A DNA stretch of 64,000 nucleotides from Pinibacter sp031553495 (GTDB lineage Bacteria > Bacteroidota > Bacteroidia > Chitinophagales > Chitinophagaceae), in assembly GCA_031553495.1 (NCBI GenBank), contig JAVBLN010000016.1:1-64000 (forward strand). Direction: 5' to 3'. The notes beneath the pieces are model-generated. The model had not been told where the DNA came from, ran no database searches, and saw nothing but the letters and a program-made list of their open reading frames with translations. The position numbers and the translations under genes are program-made. Every line of letters starts with the position of its first letter. Position 1 is the stretch's first letter. Positions 35,630-44,910 of this stretch are shown here, one piece after another.

Positions 35630-38600
35630 TTACAGATTAACATTCAAACCTACATTCATTACCCTTTGAATAGGATAAGCAAACCCGTTGCCTCCCAATT
35701 CCGGATCCCACAATTTGAATGGCGCCCAGGTAATTAAATTCATTCCATTAAAATACAGTCTGCAGGAGGCGATCCTTATTTTTTTTGCCCACCTGGATGG
35801 TAATGTATAACCTACTTCTACAGATTTTAATCTTAAGAATTGGCCATCACGCAACCACCAGGTACTGCCAACTTCATTATTTGCATTATCGTCTGCTCTG
35901 TAATGAAATCTTGGGAACAATGCATATTGGTCTTGATTGGTTTCAGACCAGTGGTCATCCGCAAACTGTTGCAATAGTTGTGTTGGGCCGCTAATACCAC
36001 CTTCCCTGCTCGGAATAAATGGAGTAACCCTTCCTGGCTCAATATAGAACGACACATGAGATTGGCCTTGGAAAAACGCAGACAGATCAAATGATTTATA
36101 TCCTGCTGAAAAACCAAAACCATATACAATTTCAGGAGTATTTGGATACCCGGCAAAAACCCAGTCCTTATAATCAATAACACCATTACCATCCATATCA
36201 CGATACTTGATATCGCCACCTTTTGGCGCAACTCTTCCGCTTCCAAATAATTGCTGTGGAGAGTTCAAAGCTTCCGCGTCATCCACAAATAATCGCTCTG
36301 CCAAATAAACCCTTGCCTTGCCTGCAGGTTGGTTACCCGATATCACTCTCCAAGGTTCTTTCCATTCCGGATCTTCATAATGCTCATACAGGTTAGTGGA
36401 GTAAGTAAAGTTTGCTCTAGCTGTAATCCATAAATCCTTGTTGAAATTCTTCTTATAATCCAACGAAAGATCCATACCCTTAGAATTCAGGATTCCAACA
36501 TTAGAACTTATTCCGGCTTCAAGCCCCATGGTAGATTGTGTTATACGACTCTGTAGAATATTATAAGTGTGTTTTTTAAATACCTCCGCAACTATAGTCA
36601 CATCCCTGAACAATGTCATTTCCATTGCCAGGTTTGTGGTTCTTGATGTTTCCCAGGTAACATTAGGATTGGGATAGTTGCCAATTGACACCCCACTTTT
36701 AGATACCGCATTTGATCCATAGCCAAATGTGGCTCCGTTTCCTCCACTCAAATTGACTTCAGATTGATAAAAAAAGCGTTGGTCACCAATCGCGTCATTA
36801 CCAACAAGACCGTGGCTGACCCTAAATTTCAACCTGTCAACAACTGGTAATAAAGGTTCCCAAAAATCTTCTTTTGAAACAACCCAACCTCCACCAATCG
36901 TTGGAAAGAACCCAAAACGATTATGAACATCAAACCTTTCCGAACCGTTATATCCGAAGTTAAACTCTAAAAAGTATTTGTCCCTAAACGAATAGGTCGC
37001 CCTTCCGGCCAGGCCTAAGTTGCGATATGGTAATGAATTCAAGAGTCTCTTTACCGGATCTGATACAACATTCCCCCACATATCCTTTTTATTATAATAA
37101 GTGGTTTGCTGGGCGGTAGCAATCAAAGCAGCACTTACATTATGGTCTCCAAAGCGCCTGTTATAATCCAGGTTTCCCTGAAAATAGTAAAAGAAGTTCA
37201 GGTCTGTTCTATCAGGATTTGAAGAATACATTAAATACTCCCTGGCTGCTCCCGGTGTGTGGTTAATCCAATTCAATGTGTAAGCGTTGTTCACCCTGTC
37301 ATACGTTTTCACATTATAGAAGTAAGGAGAATACTCCATTGAAGACTGGAATAAGGAATACCTGTTGGTATTAAAGATCGCTTTAAAGTTTAATCCTTCA
37401 GTAATAAACCTCAGATTCTGATTTAACTCCACCTGGGCAGACATCCTTGATTCGGAGAAGTTCTTGTGACCTTTTAGCAAATTCGCATAAGGATTTGTAT
37501 ACACAGCCCCGGTACCTTGTTCATTAGCCACATTCCCAAATAAAATATGCTGGGCTTGCATGTTAGCAGAGTCGGGCAGATAGTAGGCAGGAAAGTCGAT
37601 TGCACTTGAGTGCAAAGCCTCGCTATAAACAGTTGTAGAATAACCACCATCAGCGGATTGTGGCCCATTGTATTCATTAAAATTACCCGAAAGACGAACG
37701 ATCAGCTCCGTAGTTTTAGTCAGATTTATATTAACATTTGACCGGAGTTGATAATTCTGAAACTTAACGTTACTGTTGTTATTATTTCTTATATCCTTTT
37801 TTAATATTCCATTATCCACATTATATGAACCGGCAACATAATACCTGGCCACACCACCACCACCACTTACACTTATGTTTGCTCTTTGGTTAGATGCCCT
37901 TTTTCTGAACAACATATCCATCCAATCCACAGCAGGATACACATAAGCATTACTGCCAGGCGCATTCTCCATAGTGGCTTTTGTGTTGGCGATCTTGTTC
38001 AAATCATAGTAAGTATAACCCCTCGCTTCATTATAGCCATTCATGTAAGTAATAGGATCTGCGATTTTCAAATTTTTCGCGGACTGCGAGAATGAATTTT
38101 CTAAACGTAAATTAACTTTAGCCTTTCCCTCTTTACCTTCTTTGGTAGAGACAAGGATAACGCCGTTTGCACCACGAGCTCCATACAGGGCTGTGGCACT
38201 TGCGTCCTTCAAAATAGAAAAGCTTGCGATATCATCCACTTGCAACCGTGCCAGGTCGGAAGCGGTCAACTCCACATTATCAATTAGTATCAATGGGTCT
38301 TGTTTGTATCCAAAACTGGTAACACCCCTTATAAAAAAGGAAGCATTATCCATTCCCGGCTGGCCGCTTTTTTGATAAGCAATTACACCAGCCACCTGCC
38401 CTGCAAGCGCGGCAGTTAAATTACTGGCAGGAATTTTCAAATCTCCGGGTTTTACAGTTGTTACAGACCCTACAATGGCCTCTTTTCTTTGCTTGCGGCC
38501 ATATGCCGTTACAATCACTTCATCTTCCGCTTTAACAATTGAGCGATCAAGTACAATGTTCAATACCCTGTTAGAGCTTGAAATAACGACTTTTTTGCTC

Positions 38601-38896
38601 TGATAGCCAACAAAGGAAATAGAAAGCGTGGAGCCTGGTTCAACATCCAACACAAACTTCCCATTTACATCAGTTGAAGTTCCAGCTCCTTTCTTTCCTT
38701 CAACTACAATGTTAGCTCTTTCAATAAGCGTTCCTGACGAATCCGTAACGGTTCCTGTAACAGTTATTTTTCCTTGCGCAAATGCCATACAGGAAATAAA
38801 AATGCAAAACGATAATAAAAGCAACCCTCTTGCAATTAGTTTGAGCTGCTCCTCCGAAGATGATAAAATCTTGTGGTAGGAAATAATCATTTTCAT
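35630..38896 (-). CDS. susC: SusC/RagA-family TonB-dependent transporter without STN domain
   Basis: About 1,088 residues. I chose the ATG at 38896 (MKMIISYHK); a TTG start two codons upstream is possible. A long signal region ends near MAFAQG, then a carboxypeptidase-regulatory-like domain (VTGTVTDSSGTLIERANIVV), a plug (ASNLTAALAGQVAGVIAYQ, DPLILIDNVEL, FSILKDASATALYGARG) and the beta-barrel ending VMNVGLNVNL. It imports the oligosaccharide bound by SusD across the outer membrane, powered by TonB. It lacks the STN signalling domain of its paralogue at 52728, which fits control by the divergent AraC regulator rather than by a sigma/anti-sigma pair. First gene of its operon. Confidence 0.95.
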   Translation of the reverse strand: MKMIISYHKILSSSEEQLKLIARGLLLLSFCIFISCMAFAQGKITVTGTVTDSSGTLIERANIVVEGKKGAGTSTDVNGKFVLDVEPGSTLSISFVGYQSKKVVISSSNRVLNIVLDRSIVKAEDEVIVTAYGRKQRKEAIVGSVTTVKPGDLKIPASNLTAALAGQVAGVIAYQKSGQPGMDNASFFIRGVTSFGYKQDPLILIDNVELTASDLARLQVDDIASFSILKDASATALYGARGANGVILVSTKEGKEGKAKVNLRLENSFSQSAKNLKIADPITYMNGYNEARGYTYYDLNKIANTKATMENAPGSNAYVYPAVDWMDMLFRKRASNQRANISVSGGGGVARYYVAGSYNVDNGILKKDIRNNNNSNVKFQNYQLRSNVNINLTKTTELIVRLSGNFNEYNGPQSADGGYSTTVYSEALHSSAIDFPAYYLPDSANMQAQHILFGNVANEQGTGAVYTNPYANLLKGHKNFSESRMSAQVELNQNLRFITEGLNFKAIFNTNRYSLFQSSMEYSPYFYNVKTYDRVNNAYTLNWINHTPGAAREYLMYSSNPDRTDLNFFYYFQGNLDYNRRFGDHNVSAALIATAQQTTYYNKKDMWGNVVSDPVKRLLNSLPYRNLGLAGRATYSFRDKYFLEFNFGYNGSERFDVHNRFGFFPTIGGGWVVSKEDFWEPLLPVVDRLKFRVSHGLVGNDAIGDQRFFYQSEVNLSGGNGATFGYGSNAVSKSGVSIGNYPNPNVTWETSRTTNLAMEMTLFRDVTIVAEVFKKHTYNILQSRITQSTMGLEAGISSNVGILNSKGMDLSLDYKKNFNKDLWITARANFTYSTNLYEHYEDPEWKEPWRVISGNQPAGKARVYLAERLFVDDAEALNSPQQLFGSGRVAPKGGDIKYRDMDGNGVIDYKDWVFAGYPNTPEIVYGFGFSAGYKSFDLSAFFQGQSHVSFYIEPGRVTPFIPSREGGISGPTQLLQQFADDHWSETNQDQYALFPRFHYRADDNANNEVGSTWWLRDGQFLRLKSVEVGYTLPSRWAKKIRIASCRLYFNGMNLITWAPFKLWDPELGGNGFAYPIQRVMNVGLNVNL

Positions 38897-38925
38897 AGAC
38901 AAGTTTTAGTTAAACAATGATCATT

Positions 38926-38974
38926 AAATTGAAACCAACAATTTATTAGTTTGGTAGCTAATAATTTTCAATTT
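38926..38974. promoter_or_regulatory. Nested palindrome upstream of the first susC
   Basis: AAATTGAAA at 38926-38934 faces TTTCAATTT at 38966-38974, and inside it TATTAG (38944-38949) faces CTAATA (38958-38963), with loop TTTGGTAG. It lies 30-78 bp upstream of the susC start, so it is either a 5'-leader hairpin or an operator. No sequence match to a known site is claimed. Confidence 0.4.
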
Positions 38975-39286
38975 CCAAAGTTGGCATATGTCAATACATA
39001 AACCCATAGTGAATCCTATTATTTTAATGGATTATTCTACGATGCTGATAAGTTTTGTTTCTCAAATCACTTTATACTACTCAAGCATAATCAGTTACTA
39101 CTTCAAAAAAATAATGATCCGACCCAATAAAAACTTCAAAACTAAAATCTAAAATGTGATGAAATTAAAACCAATCTATCATTTCCACTAACTGCTTAAT
39201 ACAAATCCAGAAACTATATCACATAAAAATTAAAATGCTACATTTTAACTTTGCGTAGTATAAATTTGTGCAGAGCGTTCCGCTTT

Positions 39287-39362
39287 GTTGAATAGCATTA
39301 CTACCGTACAAGTGAGTGACACAACGATGCTTAATAGTAGCAATACCGCCGGCACCATAAAT
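39287..39362 (-). repeat. Dispersed inverted-repeat end, subtype B (locus 10)
   Basis: On the + strand: GAATAGCATTACTACCGTAC, AAGTGAGTGACACAAC, GATGCTTAATAGTAGC and CCGCCGGCACC. GCATTACTAC near its start and GTAGCAATAC near its end can pair, so a single B end can itself fold into a hairpin of about 50 nt. It lies in the shared susC/araC promoter region. Confidence 0.8.
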
Positions 39363-39557
39363 TCTACCAGGTTAAAGGCCAATTTTAAATATCATACAGT
39401 TCCAAAATATGCTTAAATTTGCCTTCAAAACTTTCGCAGTAACCTATATTCAAATCTATTTTTTACAACACACTTTTGTTTCACCCAATTATACATGTTT
39501 CATTTTATTATATCGCATTGAAATATATGGTCTGATAAGGATAAAAGAACTAAAAAG

Positions 39558-39581
39558 CGGGAGTGTTATTATCACTACTCC
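39558..39581 (+). promoter_or_regulatory. Small palindrome upstream of the AraC-type gene
   Basis: GGAGTG faces CACTACTCC with loop TTATTAT and one bulged base, about 60-84 bp upstream of the AraC ATG. It could be an autoregulatory site or a leader hairpin; there is no independent support. Confidence 0.3.
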
Positions 39582-39641
39582 TATTAAATCATTTTAAGGT
39601 AAAAGAATAAATGCAATTCAATCCTAACGTAACTGTGAGCT

Positions 39642-40541
39642 ATGAAAAAACGAGATGGTTTTGAAGGCGAAAAATTAATAACAGTTCCTTATTCTGTTTT
39701 AAAAAAAGCAAAGAAAGTCAATCCTGTGCTTAAGCAATTATATATTGGCTCAATGGGATATTTCCCGCAAGCCACTTATCATTACCGTGAAAGAAAAAAA
39801 GGCTGCCAGGATAATATTCTTTTATACTGCGTAAAGGGCAAAGGCTGGTACATAGTAAAAAATAAAAAATTTGAAATGAAGGCAAATGAATTTTGCCTGA
39901 TTCCTGCAACAAATGAATATCTGCGTTACGGGGCTGACACAAAAGATCCATGGACAATCTACTGGGTGCATTTTACCGGAGACGATATGGATACATTTAA
40001 CAAGAGCTTTAATCTGACACTACTTGACGGGCCACAGGAAATTTCCTTTAACGAAAAAGGACTGGATCTCTGGAACATAATGTACAATAATCTTGAAATG
40101 GGCTACAGCACTGAAAATCTTTGCAGCACTTGTTTTCATCTATATCATTTCATTGCCACTTTTTTATATCCTGAAAAACACTATAATGTAAAAAAACAAG
40201 ATGCCCGCAACATGGTAAATGAAACTATCATGTATATGCGTAGCAAACTTTCGCAACAATTAACTGTTGAAGCTTTAGCTCAGAAAAACAATTTATCGAC
40301 ATCGCATTTCACTTTTCTATTTCGCAAAGCTACCGGTACTTCTCCTATGGATTATTTTATTCATTTAAAGTTGCAAAAAGCCTGCCTGATGCTGCACAGC
40401 ACCAGTTCCAAAATAAAAGAAATTGCAAAATCATTTGGCTACGATGATCAGTTTTATTTTTCCCGGCTTTTCAAAAAGTACATGAATATATCACCCCTGC
40501 AATACAGAAGCCGTCATAGAAGCAGAATGATATCTGACTAA
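39642..40541 (+). CDS. AraC-family transcriptional regulator
   Basis: 299 residues, cytoplasmic, no signal peptide; the only plus-strand gene. The N-terminal part (about 30-160) is a cupin-like sensor domain: LLYCVKGKGWYIVKNKKFEM, ANEFCLIPATNEYLRYG, PWTIYWVHFTGDD. The C-terminal 100 residues are the double helix-turn-helix of AraC proteins: LTVEALAQKNNLSTSHFTFL, then KIKEIAKSFGYDDQFYFSRL and FKKYMNISPLQYR. Such regulators bind a mono- or oligosaccharide and activate a neighbouring operon; here the divergent SusC operon is the obvious target. The gene is convergent with the GH3 gene at 40857. Ligand unknown. Confidence 0.93.
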   Translation: MKKRDGFEGEKLITVPYSVLKKAKKVNPVLKQLYIGSMGYFPQATYHYRERKKGCQDNILLYCVKGKGWYIVKNKKFEMKANEFCLIPATNEYLRYGADTKDPWTIYWVHFTGDDMDTFNKSFNLTLLDGPQEISFNEKGLDLWNIMYNNLEMGYSTENLCSTCFHLYHFIATFLYPEKHYNVKKQDARNMVNETIMYMRSKLSQQLTVEALAQKNNLSTSHFTFLFRKATGTSPMDYFIHLKLQKACLMLHSTSSKIKEIAKSFGYDDQFYFSRLFKKYMNISPLQYRSRHRSRMISD

Positions 40542-40558
40542 AGGAACCTCTTTTAATG

Positions 40559-40638
40559 TTTTTATGGTTTCAACGGAAGTACTACTATTAAGCTTCGGTT
40601 GTGTCACTCACTTGTGCGGTAGGAATGCTATTCAACAT
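40559..40638 (+). repeat. Dispersed inverted-repeat end, subtype B (locus 11)
   Basis: TTTTTATGGTTTCAACGG, then ACTACTATTAAGCTTCGGTTG, TGTCACTCACTTGTGCGG and TAGGAATGCTATTCAACA (last base shared). It starts 18 bp after the AraC stop. The inner end runs directly into a heptamer array. Confidence 0.75.
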
Positions 40639-40737
40639 GTTATGAGTTTTGAGTTTTGAGTTATGAGTGCTTTTGTATTGGCTTGCAATCAGTGTATAAA
40701 GCATTCTCCATTCTCAATTCTCCATTCTCAATTTATT
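40639..40737. repeat. Composite heptamer-array / 38-bp palindromic core element
   Basis: The first array (GTTATGA, GTTTTGA, GTTTTGA, GTTATGA) spans 40639-40666, the core is at 40667-40704, and the second array (ATTCTCC, ATTCTCA, ATTCTCC, ATTCTCA) starts at 40703. The core matches 17917-17954 when reverse-complemented. Unit sequences of the arrays differ between the two loci while the 7-bp period is kept. Confidence 0.75.
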
Positions 40738-40810
40738 TTAACCACAAGGTACACAAGGGGTGGTAGCTATTCAGGCACCCTTGTGCTTTCCTGGTGTACC
40801 TTGTGGTTAA
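40738..40810. terminator. Perfect 17-bp-stem hairpin between convergent genes
   Basis: TTAACCACAAGGTACAC (40738-40754) and GTGTACCTTGTGGTTAA (40794-40810) are exact reverse complements; inner CAAGGGG and CCCTTG add more pairing. It lies between the convergent AraC and GH3 genes, 46 bp from the GH3 stop, so a bidirectional terminator role fits. A decayed relative is at 1055-1127. From 40811 to 40856 only a pyrimidine-rich stretch is seen. Confidence 0.6.
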
Positions 40811-40856
40811 CCTCTTCAGATCTCTGATTTCTCTCCTGCCTCCAGCCGCTGCCCAC

Positions 40857-43118
40857 CTACTTAACCACAATAGTTTTTCTAAAAGCAATATTATCGGAAG
40901 AGCTTCCAATTTGTATTTCAAACTCACCGGGTTCTACAACCTTTTGCATATGTGCATTATAAAGTGATAATTCAGACACAGGTACTTCCAGTGTTATTTT
41001 TTTACGTTCGCCTTTTTTAATCAATTCCTTTTTAAAAGCCTTCAATTGCTGAATGGGTGTTGCTACCGAACTAATTTTATCTCTAACATAAAGCTGTACA
41101 ACTTCCTTACCATCCATAGCTCCGGCATTTTCCACCTCAACTGTTACTACAATTTTCCCTTTGTCAGTAAACACCGAATCGTTCAAGGTGCAACTATTAT
41201 ACTTGAAAGAAGTATAACTGAGCCCATAACCGAAATTCCAAATAGCGTAAGGTTTTTCAAATATGTAATGTCCTCTTGGCTCCTCATATGAACCACCACT
41301 ATCAAATTGCTGTTCACGGTCGGTAGGATAATAATTATAAAAACAGGGGGTATTGCCTGTGCTGCGCGGGAAAGAAACATTCAATTTACCGGAAGGATTG
41401 ACTTTTCCTAAAAGAAGATCCGCCATTGAATTGCCTTGTTGTTCACCGCCATACCATTGCACCAATACCGCATCGGCATGGTCTTTTACCCAAGGCATTG
41501 CCAATGGTTTGCCGGCAATAAATACAACAATCATCGGTTTACCGGTTGCTTTTACAGCCTTTAACAGTTCAAGTTGTTTCCCTGGTAATTCAAGCGAAGA
41601 AAGATCAAATCCTTCACCGGATGTTGAATATTTTGGCGAACGGCCAAGATATGTACTTCTTGTACCAACAGCTACAATAGCAATATCACTTTCTTTAACA
41701 AGATCAATAGCTTTCTGAATATCGTTACTATTCTGGCTCCACCAATCGCAACCATCAGTATGCAATAATCTCACTTTACTTCCTACAGCATTTTTCATTC
41801 CTTGCAATAAAGTAACGCCCTCTTTAGTATCGCTGCCTGTCCACGAATAATCGCCAAATATTGTTTGATTACTGTTAGGCCCCACCACTGCGATGGTTTT
41901 ATACTTTGATATATTTAACGGTAAAATATTGTTTTCATTTTTCAGCAGAATTGCGCTTTCGTCTGCCACTTCTTTTGCTAATGCCACTTTCTCTTTGCTT
42001 CGAACAATTTTCTCTACATTTTTTAGATCACCATAAGGATCATCGAATAGCCCTAACATAAACTTCACCATTAACATGCGACGCACAGCCTGATCAATAT
42101 ATTTTACTTCCATTTTTCCACTCTTCACCAAATCAGGAAGTAACTGGTACGACCACCCCACATTCAAATCAACACCGGCTTCAACAGACACCTGAGCGCA
42201 ATCAGCATCGGTTTCTACAGAATAATGAAATGATTTAAGGCGCTCTACCGAACCCCAGTCAGAATATACATATCCTTTAAATCCTAATTCACCTCGTAAT
42301 ATATCTGTCATGTAATACTTAGATCCGGAAGTAGCCACGCCGTCATAAGCACTATAAGCACTCATTATAGCCAACGGATTGGTTTCGGCTATTACTCTTT
42401 TAAAAGGATATAAATACATACTTCTCAGCTCCCGCTCACCGCCACTTACATAAGCACAATTCAGTCCGCCGGTGGGCGTGCCATGTGCAACAAAATGCTT
42501 AGGCATACAGTTTACATTCTTTGACTGGTATCCTTTCACAAAACCAATACCCATTTCCGCAATCAGGAAAGGATCTTCTCCATAGGTTTCTTCAATGCGG
42601 CCCCAACGTAAATCCCTTGCAATATCAAACACCGGGGAAAGCACCTGGCGAATACCAATCGCCCTTGCTTCTTCACCGGCAGCAGATGTCATGCGCTGAA
42701 TTAGGGTTGGATTAAAAGTACTTCCCTGTGCCAGGGCATGAGGAAAGATCGTACAATTATTTTGAAGAATTCCTTCTATGCCTTCAGCAGCCGGAAGCAA
42801 CGGAATTCCTAAACGGGTTTTTTGCAACATGTATTTTTGCAATTCATAATACATATCCGCACAATCCTTTGCAGTCATACCCATTTCATGTGTAGTGCCA
42901 TAACTTTTCCCTTGAAATATTTTTTCTATTTCATCCAGCTTACCGGCAGGTTTGTTTTGCATCTGATCTACTTTTTCTTCCAACGTCATCCTGCTTAGTA
43001 AATCCTCTACTCTCTTTTCTATAGGCGCATTCTTGTCTTTGTAAACAGGCAAAGTGTTTTGCCCATATACAGTGTTAATTAAAAACATTGCAATTGCAAT
43101 TACAAAAAGTCTTTTCAT
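40857..43118 (-). CDS. GH3 beta-glycosidase, secreted
   Basis: 753 residues with signal peptide (MKRLFVIAIAMFLINTVYG). Retaining exo-beta-glycosidase, probably beta-glucosidase or beta-xylosidase. Motifs: LSPVFDIARDLRWGRIEETY, NCMPKHFVAHGTPTGGLNC, GYVYSDWGSVERL (Asp near 287, expected nucleophile), IVAVGTRSTYLGRSPKYS, and a C-terminal fibronectin-like domain with FGYGLSYTSFKYNS. No PA14 insert, unlike the GH3 at 5094, so the two likely act on different chain ends. It follows the GH2/GH43 genes across a gap with one repeat end and is convergent with AraC. Confidence 0.93.
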   Translation of the reverse strand: MKRLFVIAIAMFLINTVYGQNTLPVYKDKNAPIEKRVEDLLSRMTLEEKVDQMQNKPAGKLDEIEKIFQGKSYGTTHEMGMTAKDCADMYYELQKYMLQKTRLGIPLLPAAEGIEGILQNNCTIFPHALAQGSTFNPTLIQRMTSAAGEEARAIGIRQVLSPVFDIARDLRWGRIEETYGEDPFLIAEMGIGFVKGYQSKNVNCMPKHFVAHGTPTGGLNCAYVSGGERELRSMYLYPFKRVIAETNPLAIMSAYSAYDGVATSGSKYYMTDILRGELGFKGYVYSDWGSVERLKSFHYSVETDADCAQVSVEAGVDLNVGWSYQLLPDLVKSGKMEVKYIDQAVRRMLMVKFMLGLFDDPYGDLKNVEKIVRSKEKVALAKEVADESAILLKNENNILPLNISKYKTIAVVGPNSNQTIFGDYSWTGSDTKEGVTLLQGMKNAVGSKVRLLHTDGCDWWSQNSNDIQKAIDLVKESDIAIVAVGTRSTYLGRSPKYSTSGEGFDLSSLELPGKQLELLKAVKATGKPMIVVFIAGKPLAMPWVKDHADAVLVQWYGGEQQGNSMADLLLGKVNPSGKLNVSFPRSTGNTPCFYNYYPTDREQQFDSGGSYEEPRGHYIFEKPYAIWNFGYGLSYTSFKYNSCTLNDSVFTDKGKIVVTVEVENAGAMDGKEVVQLYVRDKISSVATPIQQLKAFKKELIKKGERKKITLEVPVSELSLYNAHMQKVVEPGEFEIQIGSSSDNIAFRKTIVVK

Positions 43119-43227
43119 AATGGAATTTAATTGTTTCGCAAAAAAATAAGGAACCGTGGATTGTTATCAGTTTGGATAGCACGCCGGTATCTGTATAATT
43201 ATTAACCGGGTATTTATTTAGAACATT

Positions 43228-43310
43228 CTTTTTATGAGCCCGGCAACATTGCTACTATTGGGCATCGTTGCGTCGCACTCTTCAACATTTTATCCGCTAT
43301 TGCGCATTAT
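43228..43310 (+). repeat. Dispersed inverted-repeat end, subtype A (locus 12)
   Basis: TCTTTTTATGAGCCCGGC, then ACATTGCTACTATTGGGC, ATCGTTGCGTCGCACTC and TTCAACATTTTATCCGC. The variant ATTGGGCATC replaces ATTAAGCATC, as in the left end at 23108. It lies 110 bp upstream of the GH3 start. No partner end before the GH43 stop. Confidence 0.75.
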
Positions 43311-43416
43311 GTAGAATGACCTATAATTCATTGCCTCCCCTAATTCATTTCGCAATAATCTACCAATTCATACAGATGCCCGATAAATATCTACCAGGCT
43401 AAATAATTCTATTCTT

Positions 43417-44910
43417 CTACCGGGTATTCTCCTTATCACATTGATACCTGAACCAGTTAAAATCAGCTTCCCCGGAATTATTGAAAATATTGTAAGAAAA
43501 CAACCCTAGCCTTGTTCCTTTCCAGTCACCAGAGCTTACACTGAAAACTGCATTACATTCACTATACTTTACATTATCCAAACTATAATAAAACACGAAC
43601 CGGTTATCAATTGCATCAAACCCAACTTTAAAATATATAGCACTTACCATCGGAACGCCGGCAATCACTTTAATAGTACCATTCATTTCCACATAAATAT
43701 GATTTTCCCCATTTTTACGTAGCACTCCTACAGCATTGTATGTATTACCGGTACAAAATAGTCCGGCACGCTGTCCTTCCTCAAGTTTTTTACAATCTAA
43801 TTCCGTAGTGGCTTCACCACTATAGCCCATTAGTTTTTGCGTGAACATATTTTTTGCTTCGCGCAAATAACCTGCTTTTATAGCCTTAATTCTTAAATAT
43901 CCCGGCCGCTCCGTAAGCGACCAGTTTTCATTTACGGGATTGTGATTTATTTGCCATTGCCAACCAGGCTTTGTATCAGAAAATTCATCACTAGTTTGAG
44001 GGTAAGAGACCTTAACTTTTTTGCCCACATCGGGCTTCTTCCATTCTTTTACAGGTTCGCCAATTCCATTTTTATCATTATCCATACCAATTAGCGGCCA
44101 GCCATCATTCCATTGCACCGGCTGTAAGTGTGCTATTCTGCCTAAAGGATCTTTCGACTGGAAATGATAAAACCACCATTCACCTTTTGGAGTTTCTACT
44201 AAAGCTCCCTGGTGTGGCCCATTAATGTTAGTATTACCCTGCTCCAACACAATCTTTTTCTCATAAGGGCCATAAATATTTTTAGCACGCAATACTGTTT
44301 GCCATCCAGTAGACACACCTCCTTCGGGAATGCTCATATAATAATAACCATCCTTTTTAAACAGCTTCGTACCTTCCGCAACAGGGCCATTGTAAACTTC
44401 TCTTCCATCATCAAGCAGCTTAGTGCCATCAGCACTCATTTTATGCAATATAATTGTACCGCCTCCCAACTGGCTTCTGCCTATGTATGCCTGCCCGTCA
44501 TCATCCCACAGCGGACAGGGATCTTCCCATCCACTAATGTTTTTCACATTCAACAATGGAGTCCACTCGCTTGCCGGATCTGTAGCAGAAGACATAAACA
44601 ATCCTTCATTGGGTGTGCAAAAATATATCCAGAACTTGCCGTTATAATAACGTATGGAGGGAGCCCAGGAACCTCCTCCATAGCGTTTGTTTGCGTTATA
44701 CTCCGGAAAATTAATCTTAGAGTACACCTGATTTATAATTTTCCAATTCACCATATCATCTGATTCTAACACAGGCATTCCCATATAATGAAACTCTGAA
44801 CATACCATGTAGTATTTATCATCAACACGAATTACATCCGGATCGGAATAATCAGCATTTAAAACAGGGTTAGCAAAGGTGCCGTTTCCCTGGTCGCCCC
44901 ACCGGCTATC
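43417..44910 (-). CDS. GH43-type domain lacking its own start; likely expressed as a fusion to the upstream GH2
   Basis: The frame is open from 44910 to the stop at 43417 (497 codons) but has no ATG before residue 35; a TAG closes it upstream of the A-tract. Starting at the first ATG (44808) would delete NADYSDPDVIRVDDKYY, which holds the catalytic base Asp and the first propeller blade. The rest is a normal GH43 enzyme: WAPSIRYYNGKFWIYF, GWEDPCPLWDDDG (pKa-modulating Asp), NGPVAEGTKLFKKDGYYY (Glu general acid), and a C-terminal beta-sandwich from about 250 (VNENWSLTERPGYLRIKA). It has no signal peptide of its own. It follows the GH2 frame at an A10 tract in -1 phase, so a GH2-GH43 polypeptide is the best explanation. 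The alternatives are a one-base sequence error or a recent frameshift. Confidence 0.8.
   Translation of the reverse strand, partial: DSRWGDQGNGTFANPVLNADYSDPDVIRVDDKYYMVCSEFHYMGMPVLESDDMVNWKIINQVYSKINFPEYNANKRYGGGSWAPSIRYYNGKFWIYFCTPNEGLFMSSATDPASEWTPLLNVKNISGWEDPCPLWDDDGQAYIGRSQLGGGTIILHKMSADGTKLLDDGREVYNGPVAEGTKLFKKDGYYYMSIPEGGVSTGWQTVLRAKNIYGPYEKKIVLEQGNTNINGPHQGALVETPKGEWWFYHFQSKDPLGRIAHLQPVQWNDGWPLIGMDNDKNGIGEPVKEWKKPDVGKKVKVSYPQTSDEFSDTKPGWQWQINHNPVNENWSLTERPGYLRIKAIKAGYLREAKNMFTQKLMGYSGEATTELDCKKLEEGQRAGLFCTGNTYNAVGVLRKNGENHIYVEMNGTIKVIAGVPMVSAIYFKVGFDAIDNRFVFYYSLDNVKYSECNAVFSVSSGDWKGTRLGLFSYNIFNNSGEADFNWFRYQCDKENTR

Larger units (their letters stand above)
38975..39641. other. Divergent intergenic region between susC and the AraC regulator
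   Basis: This is the only head-to-head gene pair in the window, so promoters for both should be here. The DNA is very AT-rich. Recognisable contents are a subtype B repeat end (39287-39362) and a small palindrome (39558-39581). A 62-codon ORF at 39409-39597 has no leader, no family resemblance and low complexity, so I do not call it. Confidence 0.6.

Noticed and set aside
39409..39597. A 62-codon plus-strand ORF upstream of the AraC gene
   Set aside because: AT-rich hydrophobic sequence without a leader, conserved motif or spacing to suggest a gene.
43417..44808. GH43 as a stand-alone gene starting at the ATG at 44808
   Set aside because: It would remove the first blade with the catalytic Asp and any signal peptide, while the upstream codons in frame clearly encode the family N-terminus.
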